64,000 nt of DNA, from assembly GCF_000531125.1 (NCBI RefSeq), contig NZ_CBTK010000035.1, positions 1-64,000 of the forward strand, read 5' to 3'. Positions 16,838 through 27,256 of the stretch are shown piece by piece (the first letter of the stretch is position 1; each line of letters begins with the position of its first letter). A program made the position numbers and the translations under genes. This stretch comes from Candidatus Contendobacter odensis Run_B_J11 (lineage in GTDB: Bacteria; Pseudomonadota; Gammaproteobacteria; Competibacterales; Competibacteraceae). Below the pieces are notes generated by a model, which had not been told where the DNA came from, ran no database searches, and saw nothing but the letters and a program-made list of their open reading frames with translations.

Positions 16838-18016
16838 ATGACGATACGCTTTCCTTCTCCCTTGAGGCGCGCTGCGACGCTGACCGCGTTGACCGCGCTG
16901 ACTGCCTGCTCCACCAACTTCGATACGCTGCTGCCCGATCGTCGGCCGGACTACCGCCAGAGCAAGGTGACATCAAAACTGGAGGTGCCGCCTGATCTCA
17001 CCTCCTCCACCATTGATGACACCCTGGTAGTGCCAGAGATCACTCCCACCGGTTCCGCCAGCCTGTCGGCTTACTCCAGCGAGCGTGGCGGTGGGCAACA
17101 ACAGCAAATCAAAAAGGCGGAGTCGGTACTGCCACCACAACCCGGTATCACTTTGGAGCAAGACGGTAACCAGCGCTGGCTGGTGATCACGGCGCTGCCG
17201 GATCAGGTCTGGCCCAAGGTGCGCGAGTTCTGGATCAGCAACGGCTTTGCCCTGAAGCGCGATGATCCGACTATCGGTATCATGGAAACCGACTGGGTAG
17301 AGAATCGTGCGGATATTCCTCAGGACGGGGTGCGTGCGCTCCTGAAAAAATATCTGGATATCCTCTATTCAGCGCCCACCCGGGATAAGTTCCGAACCCG
17401 GCTGGAACGGACTGCGGATGGCAAGCGCACCGAAGTCTACCTGAGCCATTCCGGGGTGGAGGAGGTGGCGGCGGGGGGCACCAGCGCCAGCTCCACCAAT
17501 ATCTACATCTGGCAGCGGCGCCCCCCGAATCCTGAGCTGGAAGCCGAGATGCTCAACCGGCTGACGGTTTATCTGGGGGCATCAGAGAAGCGCGCCGAGG
17601 TGCAGCAAGCCAAAGCGGGGGCAACAACGGGACCTCGGGTGCGCCTGGTCGAGCAGGGCGGAGAAAGCCAGTTGCTCATCAACGAAGACTATTCCCGCTC
17701 CTGGCGTTTGGTAGGTTTGGCGCTGGATAGCAGTAATTACGCGGTGGAGGAGCAGAATCGCGGCCAAGGTCTCTATGTGGTCGAGTACCGCGATCCCGAA
17801 AAAGAAAACCAGAAACCGGGCGAGGAGGGATTTTTCTCCAAACTGGCATTCTGGCGTGGCAAACCGGATGCGCCAGCGCAGGGAACCCGTTATCGGCTGC
17901 GCCTGGCGGGTCAGAGCGGGCAAACCGTCGTCGTCGTGCGCAGCGCCAGCGATCAACCCGACAGTTCGTCCGGCGCCCGGCAAGTGCTGGAAACCTTGCA
18001 GAAGGTCATCAAGTAA
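16838..18016 (+). CDS. bamC: Outer membrane assembly lipoprotein BamC
   Basis: A 392-residue lipoprotein of the BAM complex, which inserts beta-barrel proteins into the outer membrane. The signal peptide ends with a lipobox LTAC (Cys24). It is followed by the unstructured segment that binds BamD (DRRPDYRQSKVTSKLEVPPDL, residues about 33-53) and two helix-grip domains. The repeat of LVIxxLPDQVWPKVREFW and SWRLVGLALDSSNYAVEE marks the two domains. It lies directly after dapA. Confidence 0.92.
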   Translation: MTIRFPSPLRRAATLTALTALTACSTNFDTLLPDRRPDYRQSKVTSKLEVPPDLTSSTIDDTLVVPEITPTGSASLSAYSSERGGGQQQQIKKAESVLPPQPGITLEQDGNQRWLVITALPDQVWPKVREFWISNGFALKRDDPTIGIMETDWVENRADIPQDGVRALLKKYLDILYSAPTRDKFRTRLERTADGKRTEVYLSHSGVEEVAAGGTSASSTNIYIWQRRPPNPELEAEMLNRLTVYLGASEKRAEVQQAKAGATTGPRVRLVEQGGESQLLINEDYSRSWRLVGLALDSSNYAVEEQNRGQGLYVVEYRDPEKENQKPGEEGFFSKLAFWRGKPDAPAQGTRYRLRLAGQSGQTVVVVRSASDQPDSSSGARQVLETLQKVIK

Positions 18017-18089
18017 GCGGGGCTGGGAGCGGCAGCGTCTTTGCTACTACTCCCGGATCGCTTCAACCTCCCATCGCAGGATTCCCCTG

Positions 18090-19883
18090 ATGATGAGTGC
18101 GCGTATCCAGCGGTTGTCACCGCAACTGGTCAGCCAGATCGCCGCCGGCGAGGTCGTTGAACGTCCCGCCTCGGTGGTCAAGGAACTGCTGGAAAACAGC
18201 CTGGACGCCGGTGCCACCCGGATTACGGTTGAAGTGGAACAGGGCGGTATCCGCTTGATCCGGATTCGCGATAACGGTTCCGGCATCCATCCCGACGATC
18301 TGGCACTGGCGCTGACTCGCCACGCCACCAGCAAAATCACCCGCTTTGACGATCTCCAGCACGTTTCCAGTCTGGGCTTTCGTGGGGAAGCGTTACCCAG
18401 CATCGCTTCGGTGGCGCGGCTGACCCTGACGACCCGCGTTCCGGATCAGGACACCGCCTGGCGGGTAGCCGGCGACGGCGGCGATGCCATCGGCGAACCG
18501 CTGCCCGCGCCGCATCCGGTCGGAACCACGGTGGAGGTGCGCGATCTGTTTTTCAACGTCCCGGCCCGCCGCAAGTTTTTGCGCGGCGAGCGCACTGAAT
18601 TCGGCCACATTGAAGACAGCATGCGCCGCTTGGCCTTGAGCCGGTTCACAGTGGGTTTCGGCCTGTGGCATAACCAGCGCATGGTGCTGGACCTGGACCC
18701 GGCTGCAGATGGCGCGGCGCAATCCCGCCGGCTGGCCGAACTGCTGGGCCGGACGTTCGCTGCCGCCAGCGTATTTCTCGACCGCAACGAAACCGGTTTG
18801 CATCTATGGGGTTGGCTCGGCTTGCCGGCGGTGTCCCGTGCCCAACCGGATCAGCAATACTTCTTCGTCAATGGCCGGCCGGTGCGGGATCGGACTCTCG
18901 CCCATGCAGTACGGCAGGCGTATCAGGATATCCTCCCCCAAGGCCGCCATCCGGTGCTGGTGCTGCATCTGGAACTGGAACCGGCAGCGCTGGATGTCAA
19001 TGTTCATCCCGCCAAGCATGAAGTGCGCTTCCGCGAGTCGGCGCTAATCCATGAAGGCGTTCGCCGGATGGTGCAGGCTACGCTGGCAGAGGTGCGACCC
19101 GGAACTGCACCAGCGCCAGTGACTCAAGTTGGCCTGCGGGCGTGGCCTGCGGGTGGATTTGGCAGCGGATTCGGCGGTGAGGCCGACCGTGAGCAACAGC
19201 GGGTGTCGCCGCAGATTCAGGAGCGGTTGGCGGTGTATGGTCAGCTTCACGCCTCCACACCGGCAGTAGCGGCGACGGAACCCGCCGCGATTGTGGAATC
19301 ACCGCCATTAGGCTACGCACTGGCGCAATTGCACGGCTGCTATGTGCTGGCTGAGAACTCCGCCGGGCTGGTCGTGGTGGATATGCATGCCGCTCACGAA
19401 CGCATCCTGTATGAGCAGATGAAAACCGCGCTGGCGCAAGGTCGCGTCCAAACGCAAATCCTGATGGTTCCGGTGACGTTTGCGGTCGGGCCACGCGAGC
19501 GCCAACTGATCGAGGAATATGGTGCGTTGTTTGCTCAGGCGGGCTTGGATGTGGCGGTGCTGGGGCCGGAAACCGGGGCGGTGCGGCAAATTCCAACCCT
19601 GCTGGCCGGACTGGAGATTGCCGGGCTGGTGCGCGACATGCTGGCCGATCTGGCGGCGCATGAGGCCAGTAACCGTCTGGAGCGGGTGATCCTGGATGTA
19701 CTCGCCAGCCTCGCCTGTCACAGTGCGGTGCGTGCCAATCGTCCACTCAACCTGCTGGAGATGAACGCCCTGTTGCGCGACATGGAGCGTACCGATCATG
19801 GCAGCCAGTGCAATCACGGCCGACCGACCTGGGCGCAGTTGACGCTGGAGGAACTGGATCGGCTGTTCCGGCGCGGACGCTAA
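18090..19883 (+). CDS. mutL: DNA mismatch repair protein MutL
   Basis: A 597-residue MutL. The N-terminal GHKL ATPase shows EVVERPASVVKELLENSLDA, DNGSGI and GFRGEAL. The C-terminal dimerisation domain contains DMHAAHERILYE, which fits the metal-dependent endonuclease motif DQHAX2EX4E with Gln replaced by Met, plus ACHSAVRA and QCNHGRPTW, variants of the zinc-site motifs. This suggests an active nicking MutL, as in Pseudomonas, rather than the E. coli type. Start: the first of two adjacent ATGs, with CAGGA upstream. It normally precedes miaA, but here a MITE and kup intervene. Confidence 0.95.
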   Translation: MMSARIQRLSPQLVSQIAAGEVVERPASVVKELLENSLDAGATRITVEVEQGGIRLIRIRDNGSGIHPDDLALALTRHATSKITRFDDLQHVSSLGFRGEALPSIASVARLTLTTRVPDQDTAWRVAGDGGDAIGEPLPAPHPVGTTVEVRDLFFNVPARRKFLRGERTEFGHIEDSMRRLALSRFTVGFGLWHNQRMVLDLDPAADGAAQSRRLAELLGRTFAAASVFLDRNETGLHLWGWLGLPAVSRAQPDQQYFFVNGRPVRDRTLAHAVRQAYQDILPQGRHPVLVLHLELEPAALDVNVHPAKHEVRFRESALIHEGVRRMVQATLAEVRPGTAPAPVTQVGLRAWPAGGFGSGFGGEADREQQRVSPQIQERLAVYGQLHASTPAVAATEPAAIVESPPLGYALAQLHGCYVLAENSAGLVVVDMHAAHERILYEQMKTALAQGRVQTQILMVPVTFAVGPRERQLIEEYGALFAQAGLDVAVLGPETGAVRQIPTLLAGLEIAGLVRDMLADLAAHEASNRLERVILDVLASLACHSAVRANRPLNLLEMNALLRDMERTDHGSQCNHGRPTWAQLTLEELDRLFRRGR

Positions 19884-19921
19884 ACACCGGCAGGACTGCA
19901 ACATAAGTCGCTCCCACCTTA

Positions 19922-20042
19922 GAGACTGTCGCAAAACTCGCCATTGATTTTGAACAAAAATTTAGCGCGGAACCCGCTTCTAGCCAGTTTTAACCCGACT
20001 CCACCATTAAGCAGATCAATAACTTAGTTTTTAGACAGTCTC
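19922..20042. mobile_element. 121-bp MITE with IS5-like ends and TTA target duplication
   Basis: The terminal inverted repeats are GAGACTGTCGCAAAACT (left) and GAGACTGTCTAAAAACT (right, reversed), 15 of 17 identical. Both sides are flanked by TTA (19919-19921 and 20043-20045), the 3-bp TNA target typical of some IS5-family subgroups. There is no ORF inside, so it must be moved in trans. The rest of 19884-20198 holds only the kup leader. Confidence 0.75.
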
Positions 20043-20198
20043 TTAGTTTCCCACCTCGCTCAGCCCTGCGCATCACATCATTATCACCATTGATTTCACC
20101 TCAGTCGCCGCCTATGATGCGCTGCACCATTGCTGGTTCAGGTGATGCCTGTGGAACCGTCCGGGATTCAAATAACGACCCATCGGGAGGGTAGCGCG

Positions 20199-22073
20199 AT
20201 GTCCGCGAATGAAAACAAGAGCCGCTCGTCGGCACTCATTGTTGGCGCGATTGGGGTCGTGTTTGGGGATATTGGCACCAGCCCGCTTTACGCACTCAAG
20301 GAAACCTTCGCCGGGCATCACCCCATGACGGTGGAGCCAGCCAGCATCCTCGGCGTGCTGTCGCTGATCTTCTGGACCATCATGGCGCTGGTCACCTTGA
20401 AGTATGTCGCCATCATTATGCGTGCCGACAACCGCGGCGAAGGCGGCAGTCTGGCGCTGCTGGCCCGAGTGACAGAGTTGACCAAGAACTCGCGAGTCAC
20501 ATGGTTTGTGACCATGCTCGGCATCTTCGCCGCCGCGCTGTTCTACGGCGACAGCATGATCACCCCGGCCATCTCGGTACTCAGCGCGGTCGAGGGGCTG
20601 GAAGTGGTCGCGCCGCAGTTCAAGGAATATGTGCTGCCGATCACCGCCGTGGTCCTAACCGCCCTGTTCTGGATTCAGCGGCATGGCACCGGCGTCGTCG
20701 GACAATTCTTCGGCCCGGTCATGTGTGCCTGGTTTGGCATACTCGCGGTGCTCGGCGCGATCAGCGTGTGGGAAGCCCCAGCCGTGCTGTCTGCACTCAA
20801 CCCGTTATATGCGTTAAATTTTCTGATCCATGATCCCTGGAACAGCTTCCTTGCGCTCGGTGCCATCGTCCTTTCGGTGACCGGTGGCGAGGCGCTGTAT
20901 ACCGACATGGGACATTTCGGTAAATTCCCGATCCGCGTCGCCTGGTTCTGCTTCGTGCTGCCCGCGCTGGTCCTGAACTACTACGGACAAGGTGCCCTGT
21001 TGCTCAAGGATCCGACCGCGATTCAGAGTCCCTTCTATCTGCTGGCGCCCGGCTGGGCGCTGGTGCCCATGGTAGTGCTGGCGACAGCGGCGACGGTGAT
21101 CGCCTCGCAAGCCGTGATCTCGGGGGCGTTCTCGGTGGCGCGGCAGGCTGTCCAACTCGGTTATCTGCCACGGATGCGGATCGTACACACCTCCTACATG
21201 GAAGCTGGGCAGATCTACGTTCCATTTACTAACTGGACGCTCTACCTCGCAGTCATGGCGCTGGTGTTCGGTTTCCAATCTTCCAGCAATCTTGCAGCGG
21301 CGTATGGGATCGCAGTCACCGGCACCATGATGATCGACACCGTTTTGGTGTCGTTTGTCGTGTTCCTCGCCTGGCGCTGGAATCCCTGGCTCGCCGCGCC
21401 CCTGCTCGCTGGCTTGCTGCTGGTGGATATCGCTTTCTTCTCTGCCAACGCCATCAAACTGCTACAGGGTGGCTGGTTCCCCGTCGCCATCGCCCTGGTA
21501 TCCTTTACCACGCTGACTACTTGGCGACGCGGCAGACATCTCCTGTTTCAGGAGATGGGCAATTTGACCATGCCCCTCGACCAGTTCATCCGTTCTATCG
21601 AAAATACGCTGCTAAAGCGGGTCAGCAGCACCGCCGTCTACCTGACCAGCCGGCCCGAAGGCGCACCCTCGGCGCTGCTACACAACATCAAGCATAACGA
21701 GGTGCTGCACGCCCGCAACGTGCTGGTCACCGTCCTCACCGCTGAAATACCGTATGTCGCAGATGCGAACCGGATCGAAATTGTTGACCTCGACAAGAGT
21801 TTCTACCGGGTGTTTATACGCTATGGCTTCATGGAGCAGCCAGACATTCCCAAGGCGCTGGAGGCGTGCGCAGAGAAGGGTCTCGCGTTTGACCTCGACA
21901 AAACCTCGTTCTTCCTCAGCCGGGAAGTAGTGGTGCCCAAGCTGGCGCCGCCGATGATGTTATGGCGCGAACTCCTCTTCATCTGGATGCTGCGCAACGC
22001 GCAGAGCGCCACTGACTTCTTCCGCATTCCCACCAACCGCGTCGTCGAGTTGGGTACGCTGGTCGAAATTTGA
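20199..22073 (+). CDS. kup: KUP-family potassium transporter
   Basis: A 624-residue inner-membrane K+ uptake protein. The opening [22 protein letters not shown] is the family signature; about twelve membrane segments follow, then a cytoplasmic tail from about residue 440 ([13 protein letters not shown]). It would import potassium with protons. The start is fixed by GGGAGG 8 nt upstream. The gene stands alone between mutL and miaA, where most relatives have amiB/mutL-miaA directly joined. Confidence 0.95.
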   Translation: MSANENKSRSSALIVGAIGVVFGDIGTSPLYALKETFAGHHPMTVEPASILGVLSLIFWTIMALVTLKYVAIIMRADNRGEGGSLALLARVTELTKNSRVTWFVTMLGIFAAALFYGDSMITPAISVLSAVEGLEVVAPQFKEYVLPITAVVLTALFWIQRHGTGVVGQFFGPVMCAWFGILAVLGAISVWEAPAVLSALNPLYALNFLIHDPWNSFLALGAIVLSVTGGEALYTDMGHFGKFPIRVAWFCFVLPALVLNYYGQGALLLKDPTAIQSPFYLLAPGWALVPMVVLATAATVIASQAVISGAFSVARQAVQLGYLPRMRIVHTSYMEAGQIYVPFTNWTLYLAVMALVFGFQSSSNLAAAYGIAVTGTMMIDTVLVSFVVFLAWRWNPWLAAPLLAGLLLVDIAFFSANAIKLLQGGWFPVAIALVSFTTLTTWRRGRHLLFQEMGNLTMPLDQFIRSIENTLLKRVSSTAVYLTSRPEGAPSALLHNIKHNEVLHARNVLVTVLTAEIPYVADANRIEIVDLDKSFYRVFIRYGFMEQPDIPKALEACAEKGLAFDLDKTSFFLSREVVVPKLAPPMMLWRELLFIWMLRNAQSATDFFRIPTNRVVELGTLVEI

Positions 22074-22312
22074 CGCCGTTCGGGCGCGGCGGCGGGGCGG
22101 GCGCCATTAAAAGACCCCAGCCGCCTGTCCTCGAACGAACCGGAAACGCCCGGATCAGGAGTACCGCTATCCGGGGAGCCTCCTCGTTATTCGCTCTACT
22201 GAGTAGCCGTATCCACCAGCGCCCGTAGCCCGTCTTTCCAAGCCACTCCTCATCCTGAATCCAAAACCTCACCTCACTTTTACCCGGAACTCCCGCTTGG
22301 ATTTAGAGAATC

Positions 22313-23281
22313 ATGACTGGCGCTGATCCACGTCCACCCGTACTGTTCCTGATGGGACCGACGGCGTCGGGAAAAACGGCGCTGGCGGTCGATCTGGTGC
22401 AGCGGTTTCCGTTTGAAATCATCAGTGTAGATTCGGCGCTGGTTTATCAGGGTATGGACATCGGCACCGCCAAGCCTGACGAAGCCACTCGCCGCATCGC
22501 TCCCCACCGGCTGCTCGATATTCTCGATCCGGCTCAAGCCTATTCCGCCGGCCAGTTCCGAACCGATGCCCAGCGTGAAATCGCCGCTATTCAGGCGGAC
22601 GGGCGAGTGCCGCTACTGGTCGGTGGGACCATGCTTTACTTTCGGGCGCTGGAACGGGGACTGGCGACCTTACCCTCTGCTGATCCGGTGCTTCGCGCCC
22701 GGCTGGCAGCGGAATTCGTGGAGCAGGGCAGCGTAGCCCTGCATCTCCGCTTGGCGCAAATTGACCCAATGGCGGCAGCGCGTATTCATCCCCACGATAC
22801 ACAACGGATTCAGCGGGCACTCGAAGTACATGAATTAACCGGTCGGTCACTGACGGAACTTTGCGCCCATCCGTATAACGAACCTTTGCCGTTCCGAATC
22901 GTTAAACTGATTCTGGCTCCAGATAGACCCGTATTGCATGAGCGTATCAAATGCCGGTTCCTATCCATGCTGGAACAGGGTTTCATCACCGAAGTAACAC
23001 GCTTGAAGGCACGGGGTGACCTCGACCTGGATAAACCTGCGATGCGTGCGGTGGGCTATCGGCAGGTGTGGAACTATCTGGATGGCGTTCTGGATGACGT
23101 GGCGCTGATCGAGTCCGGTATCGCGGCCACCCGCCAGTTCGCCAAGCGGCAACTGACCTGGCTGCGTGCAGAACCTGACGCCGCTTGGCTGGACAGTAAT
23201 TCCAGCCGTTTGCTGGAACACGCGATTGCTTACCTTGACACGCACCGGTTTTTTAGGAATATGCCCGATGGGTTATGTTAA
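22313..23281 (+). CDS. miaA: tRNA dimethylallyltransferase MiaA
   Basis: A 322-residue enzyme that adds the dimethylallyl group to A37 of tRNAs reading U-starting codons. The P-loop GPTASGKT is at residues 15-22, the substrate motif is DSALVYQGMDIGTAKP, and RAVGYRQVWNYL is near the C-terminus. The 239-bp upstream gap after kup shows no other gene. hfq follows after about 195 bp. Confidence 0.95.
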   Translation: MTGADPRPPVLFLMGPTASGKTALAVDLVQRFPFEIISVDSALVYQGMDIGTAKPDEATRRIAPHRLLDILDPAQAYSAGQFRTDAQREIAAIQADGRVPLLVGGTMLYFRALERGLATLPSADPVLRARLAAEFVEQGSVALHLRLAQIDPMAAARIHPHDTQRIQRALEVHELTGRSLTELCAHPYNEPLPFRIVKLILAPDRPVLHERIKCRFLSMLEQGFITEVTRLKARGDLDLDKPAMRAVGYRQVWNYLDGVLDDVALIESGIAATRQFAKRQLTWLRAEPDAAWLDSNSSRLLEHAIAYLDTHRFFRNMPDGLC

Positions 23282-23476
23282 AATGCAAGTCCACACCATC
23301 TTTGACATTCCAATGGGCAATATAATCATAAAGGTAGTGAACCGATCATCCGGCGGGCGTCTTGAAGAACAGGCTCGCATTTTGCCAGGTGCTATCCGCT
23401 TTTTAAGCTTTATCGAGTCGTGATGAACTCGTTTGCGATGTATCTTCTTCAGTCTCATAACAACAAGGGAGAGTGC

Positions 23477-23734
23477 ATGATGGCAAAAGGTCATTCCCTA
23501 CAGGAGCCGTTCCTCAACGCCTTGCGCAAGGAACGAATTCCCGTTTCGGTCTATCTGGTGAATGGCATCAAGTTGCAAGGCCAGATTGAATCTTTCGATC
23601 AGTTCGTCGTGCTGCTTAAAAACAGCGTCAGTCAAATGATTTACAAGCACGCGATTTCCACGGTCGTACCGGTGCGCAATGTGCGGCTGAATCTGGCGAC
23701 AGATGAAAGCGGCGTCAACGGTGAGTCTCTCTGA
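23477..23734 (+). CDS. hfq: RNA chaperone Hfq
   Basis: An 85-residue Hfq with the Sm1 motif ([22 protein letters not shown]) and the Sm2 motif [10 protein letters not shown]. Its hexamer pairs small RNAs with mRNAs. AAGGGAG precedes two adjacent ATGs (23477, 23480). The C-terminal tail is short ([16 protein letters not shown]). It leads into hflX with a 17-bp gap, as in the classic miaA-hfq-hflX operon. Confidence 0.95.
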   Translation: MMAKGHSLQEPFLNALRKERIPVSVYLVNGIKLQGQIESFDQFVVLLKNSVSQMIYKHAISTVVPVRNVRLNLATDESGVNGESL

Positions 23735-23751
23735 CGGGCGCGGTAGGTGGT

Positions 23752-25071
23752 TTGTTCGAGCGCCCGTGCGGGGGTGAACGTGCTGTTCTAGTGCATCTGC
23801 TGCTGGATAGAGCCGGCGACGAAGACCAGGATCGCGCCGAGTTCCGGGATCTGGCGATTTCGGCGGGTGCGGAGTGCGTCGCCTTGATCAGTGGACATCG
23901 GAAAGCGCCGGATCCACGCCTGTTCGTGGGCAGCGGCAAGGCTGAGGAAATCCGCACGACAATCCAGGAAACGGGGGCAGAATTGGTCCTCTTTGACCAT
24001 GCCTTGTCGCCCGGTCAGGAGCGCAATCTGGAAGCGCTTCTGCAATGCCGTGTCGTGGATCGCACCGGTTTGATTCTGGATATTTTCGCGCAGCGGGCGC
24101 GGAGCTTTGAAGGCAAGCTGCAAGTAGAGCTGGCACAATTGCGACATTTGTCTACCCGGCTGGTGCGGGGCTGGACTCACTTGGAACGGCAGCGCGGCGG
24201 TATCGGTTTACGGGGTCCTGGTGAAACTCAGTTGGAAACCGACCGGCGTCTCCTGGCTGATCGTATCCGGCAACTTCGCCTGCGGCTGGACCGGGTTGAC
24301 CGGCAGCGTGAGCAGGGACGACGGGCGCGACGCAAAGCTGATCTGCCGACCGTCTCGCTGGTCGGTTACACTAATGCCGGTAAATCCACTCTGTTCAATG
24401 CCTTAACCCAAGCGGGTGTCTACGCGGCTGACCAGTTGTTCGCTACCCTGGATCCGACCCTGCGGCGGCTGGATTTGCCGGGTGCGGAACCGGTGGTGTT
24501 AGCCGATACGGTGGGTTTCATCAATCGCCTGCCGCATGAACTGGTCGCAGCATTCCGCTCGACGTTGCGGGAAACCTGCGAGGCCCGTTTACTACTGCAT
24601 GTGATTGACGCCAGCCATCCCGACCGGGATGCAGTGATCGAACACGTCGAGGCGGTACTGGCGGAAATCGGCGCAACCGCAGTGCCGCAACTCCAGATTT
24701 TCAACAAAATTGATTTGAGCAGCGAGTCGCCCCGGCTGGAACGCGACGCCGACGGTCAGGTGCGGGCGGTGTGGGTGTCGGCGGTCACCGGCGCAGGGAT
24801 TGACGTGCTGATGACAGCGCTGGCTGAACGGTTACAGGGTGATACAGTGCATGGCTGGCTGTGCCTGCCACCCGCAGCAGCCCGCTTGCGCGCCAAGCTG
24901 TTCGATTTGGGTGCAGTGGTAGCCGAACAAATGGAACCGACGGGTGAATGGCTGATCGAAGTGCACACGTCGCGTGGTAATGTGGATTGGTTATGCCGCC
25001 GGGAAGGCTTACGGGCGGAATGGGTGCGTTCGGGTTTTGACATCCCGGCGGCGTCAACAATATCTATCTGA
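23752..25071 (+). CDS. hflX: Ribosome-splitting GTPase HflX, TTG start
   Basis: A 439-residue GTPase that rescues stalled or heat-damaged ribosomes. The N-terminal HflX domain includes GSGKAEEI, the linker is a basic coiled coil with GPGETQLETDRR, and the G domain has GYTNAGKSTLFN, DTVGFI and NKID. The start is TTG (encoding MFERPCGGERAVLVHL, the usual N-terminus of the family); no ATG lies in a suitable place. Confidence 0.93.
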   Translation: MFERPCGGERAVLVHLLLDRAGDEDQDRAEFRDLAISAGAECVALISGHRKAPDPRLFVGSGKAEEIRTTIQETGAELVLFDHALSPGQERNLEALLQCRVVDRTGLILDIFAQRARSFEGKLQVELAQLRHLSTRLVRGWTHLERQRGGIGLRGPGETQLETDRRLLADRIRQLRLRLDRVDRQREQGRRARRKADLPTVSLVGYTNAGKSTLFNALTQAGVYAADQLFATLDPTLRRLDLPGAEPVVLADTVGFINRLPHELVAAFRSTLRETCEARLLLHVIDASHPDRDAVIEHVEAVLAEIGATAVPQLQIFNKIDLSSESPRLERDADGQVRAVWVSAVTGAGIDVLMTALAERLQGDTVHGWLCLPPAAARLRAKLFDLGAVVAEQMEPTGEWLIEVHTSRGNVDWLCRREGLRAEWVRSGFDIPAASTISI

Positions 25072-25088
25072 CGACTTTGAGGTACGAC

Positions 25089-26327
25089 ATGGCCTGGAAT
25101 GAACCAGGTGGCGGCAATCGCGATCCCTGGAGTGGTGGGGGACGCGAGCAGGGACCGCCCGATCTGGATGCAATCATCCGCAAATTGTCGGACAAACTCA
25201 GTCTCTTGCTGGGTGGTCGGCGTGGTGGAAACAGCGGTGGCAATGGCCCCGGCGGATCAGGTTCCGGCTTTGTCGGCATCGGCCTGATCATAGGTGTTAT
25301 TGCGGTGATCGGCTGGTTGATCGCCAGCATTTACATCGTCAACGAAGGCGAGCGTGGCGTCGTACTGCGGTTCGGGCGTTATCTGGAAACTACCCTGCCC
25401 GGCCCGCATCTACGACTGTTCCCGATTGATCGGGTCGAGATTGTGAATCTCGAGCAGCGCCGCTTCCGGGAAATTGGCTATCGCTCTGGCAGTGGCGGGG
25501 CGCGGCAACCGGCGGTGCGCACCGTACCCAAGGAAGCGCTGATGCTGACCCAGGATGAAAACATCGTTGATGTGCGGATGGCGGTGCAATACCAGATTAG
25601 CGATCCCCGCGCCTACCTGTTCAGCGTACTCGATCCGGAGGGTGTGCTGGTACAGGTAGTGGAGAGCGCCGCCCGCGAAACTATCGGTAAGAGCACCATG
25701 GATTTCGTTCTGACCGAGGGTCGCAGTACTGTCGTTGCCGATATTAAGACTCTGAGCCAGCGGATTCTGAACAGCTATGATGCCGGTCTGCATATTGTGA
25801 CGGTGGTGCTTCAGGATGCTCAACCGCCCGAAGAGGTGCAGGACGCTTTCGCCGACGCCATCAAGGCGCGGGAGGACGAGCAGCGGCTAAAGAATGAAGC
25901 CGAAGCTTACTCCAATGAGGTGATCCCCCGGGCACGCGGCCAGTCGGCGCGGCGGCTGCAAGAAGCGTCGGCTTACAAGGAACAGGTGATCGCTCAAGCT
26001 CAGGGTGAGGCCAGCCGCTTTGATCAATTGCAGGCGGCTTATCAGAAAGCGCCAGAGATAACCCGCGAGCGGCTTTATCTGGAAACGCTGGAAGCGGTGC
26101 TGTCACGTTCCAGCAAGGTGCTGGTGGATGTGAAGGGGACCAATAACTTGTTGTATTTGCCGCTGGATCGACTGCTCAAATCTGGAGAGACGCCACCTGC
26201 GGCGGGTAGCAGTGCTGCGGGCGGCCCCGTGACCGAGGTGCTGCCGGCCTCTTCGTCGACGTCGGTGGATGGCAGCGCCGCCGCCAGCCGTTTGCGCGAT
26301 TTGAATCGTTCCCGGGAGGTACGCTGA
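25089..26327 (+). CDS. hflK: FtsH protease modulator HflK
   Basis: A 412-residue SPFH/band-7 membrane protein. The proline- and glycine-rich N-terminus (MAWNEPGGGNRDPW) precedes one membrane segment (FVGIGLIIGVIAVIGWLIAS), a periplasmic SPFH domain (VNEGERGVVLRFGRYLET) and a coiled coil. With HflC it forms a cage around FtsH. The start at 25089 has GAGG 6 nt upstream. It overlaps hflC by 1 bp. Confidence 0.94.
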   Translation: MAWNEPGGGNRDPWSGGGREQGPPDLDAIIRKLSDKLSLLLGGRRGGNSGGNGPGGSGSGFVGIGLIIGVIAVIGWLIASIYIVNEGERGVVLRFGRYLETTLPGPHLRLFPIDRVEIVNLEQRRFREIGYRSGSGGARQPAVRTVPKEALMLTQDENIVDVRMAVQYQISDPRAYLFSVLDPEGVLVQVVESAARETIGKSTMDFVLTEGRSTVVADIKTLSQRILNSYDAGLHIVTVVLQDAQPPEEVQDAFADAIKAREDEQRLKNEAEAYSNEVIPRARGQSARRLQEASAYKEQVIAQAQGEASRFDQLQAAYQKAPEITRERLYLETLEAVLSRSSKVLVDVKGTNNLLYLPLDRLLKSGETPPAAGSSAAGGPVTEVLPASSSTSVDGSAAASRLRDLNRSREVR

Positions 26328-27208
26328 TGGCTCCGCTATCCCCATTGCCCGTATCCCGTAACGCCCTGTTAGGGATCATGGCCGCCAGTGTGGTTCTACT
26401 GGCGATGTCCCTGTTTACTGTGGATGAAACCCAAACCGCCCTCCGCTTCCAGTTGGGTGAGATTGTTGAAGCCAACTACAAGCCGGGGCTGCACTGGCAA
26501 TGGCCGCTCATCAACAATGTCCGCAAGTTTGACCGGCGGTTGCAGACACTGGATACCGAACCGGAGCGGTTTCTGACCGCTGAGAAGAAGAATGTGATCG
26601 TAGATTCCTTCGCCATGTGGCGGATCGAAGATGCGTTGCGGTTCTACACGGCGGTGGGCGGCGATCCAACCCAGGCTAATGTGCGGCTCGATCAGATCGT
26701 CAAGGACGGTCTGCGTAGCGAGTTCAGCAAACGCACCATTCAGGAAGTGGTGTCCGGTGACCGTGATCAGATTATGGAAACCTTGAGCCAGTTGCTCAAG
26801 GAACAGGCTACGCAATTAGGCATTGCTTCGGTAGACGTGCGGATCAAGCGGATCGATCTGCCAGCGGATGTCAGCAATTCCGTGTTCAGCCGGATGAAAG
26901 CGGAACGGTTGCGAGTAGCCAAGGATTTTCGCTCGCGAGGCGGCGAGGCGGCTGAGCGGATCCGCGCCGATGCGGATCGGCAGAGTACAGTGTTGCTGGC
27001 TGAGGCATATCGCGACGCCGAGCGACAACGCGGCGAGGGTGACGCCCAGGCCACCGACATCTACGCCCAGGCTTACGGCAAGAACCCGGATTTCTACAGC
27101 TTCCATCGCAGCCTGGCGGCCTACCGGCAAAGCTTTGGCTCCAAGGACGATATGCTGATATTGCAGCCGGATTTCCAGTTCTTCCGCTACTTCAACCAGG
27201 CGCAATGA
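26327..27208 (+). CDS. hflC: FtsH protease modulator HflC
   Basis: A 293-residue partner of HflK with one N-terminal membrane segment (LLGIMAASVVLLAMSLFTV), the SPFH domain (FQLGEIVEANYKPGLHWQWP) and a C-terminal coiled coil ending DDMLILQPDFQFFRYF. Its ATG shares one base with the hflK TGA (TGATG), showing translational coupling. Confidence 0.94.
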   Translation: MAPLSPLPVSRNALLGIMAASVVLLAMSLFTVDETQTALRFQLGEIVEANYKPGLHWQWPLINNVRKFDRRLQTLDTEPERFLTAEKKNVIVDSFAMWRIEDALRFYTAVGGDPTQANVRLDQIVKDGLRSEFSKRTIQEVVSGDRDQIMETLSQLLKEQATQLGIASVDVRIKRIDLPADVSNSVFSRMKAERLRVAKDFRSRGGEAAERIRADADRQSTVLLAEAYRDAERQRGEGDAQATDIYAQAYGKNPDFYSFHRSLAAYRQSFGSKDDMLILQPDFQFFRYFNQAQ

Positions 27209-27256
27209 GCACGACTGACCTAATCAGTCGCGCTGCGCCAGATTCCGAACGCCGCC

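Noticed and set aside
17775-18089. 105-codon N-terminal extension of MutL
   Set aside because: It overlaps the bamC end, and the MutL N-terminus (MSARIQRLSPQL) starts at 18090-18093.
23302-23322. TTGACA and TATAAT before hfq as a sigma-70 promoter
   Set aside because: The boxes are only 13 bp apart, too close for a standard promoter.
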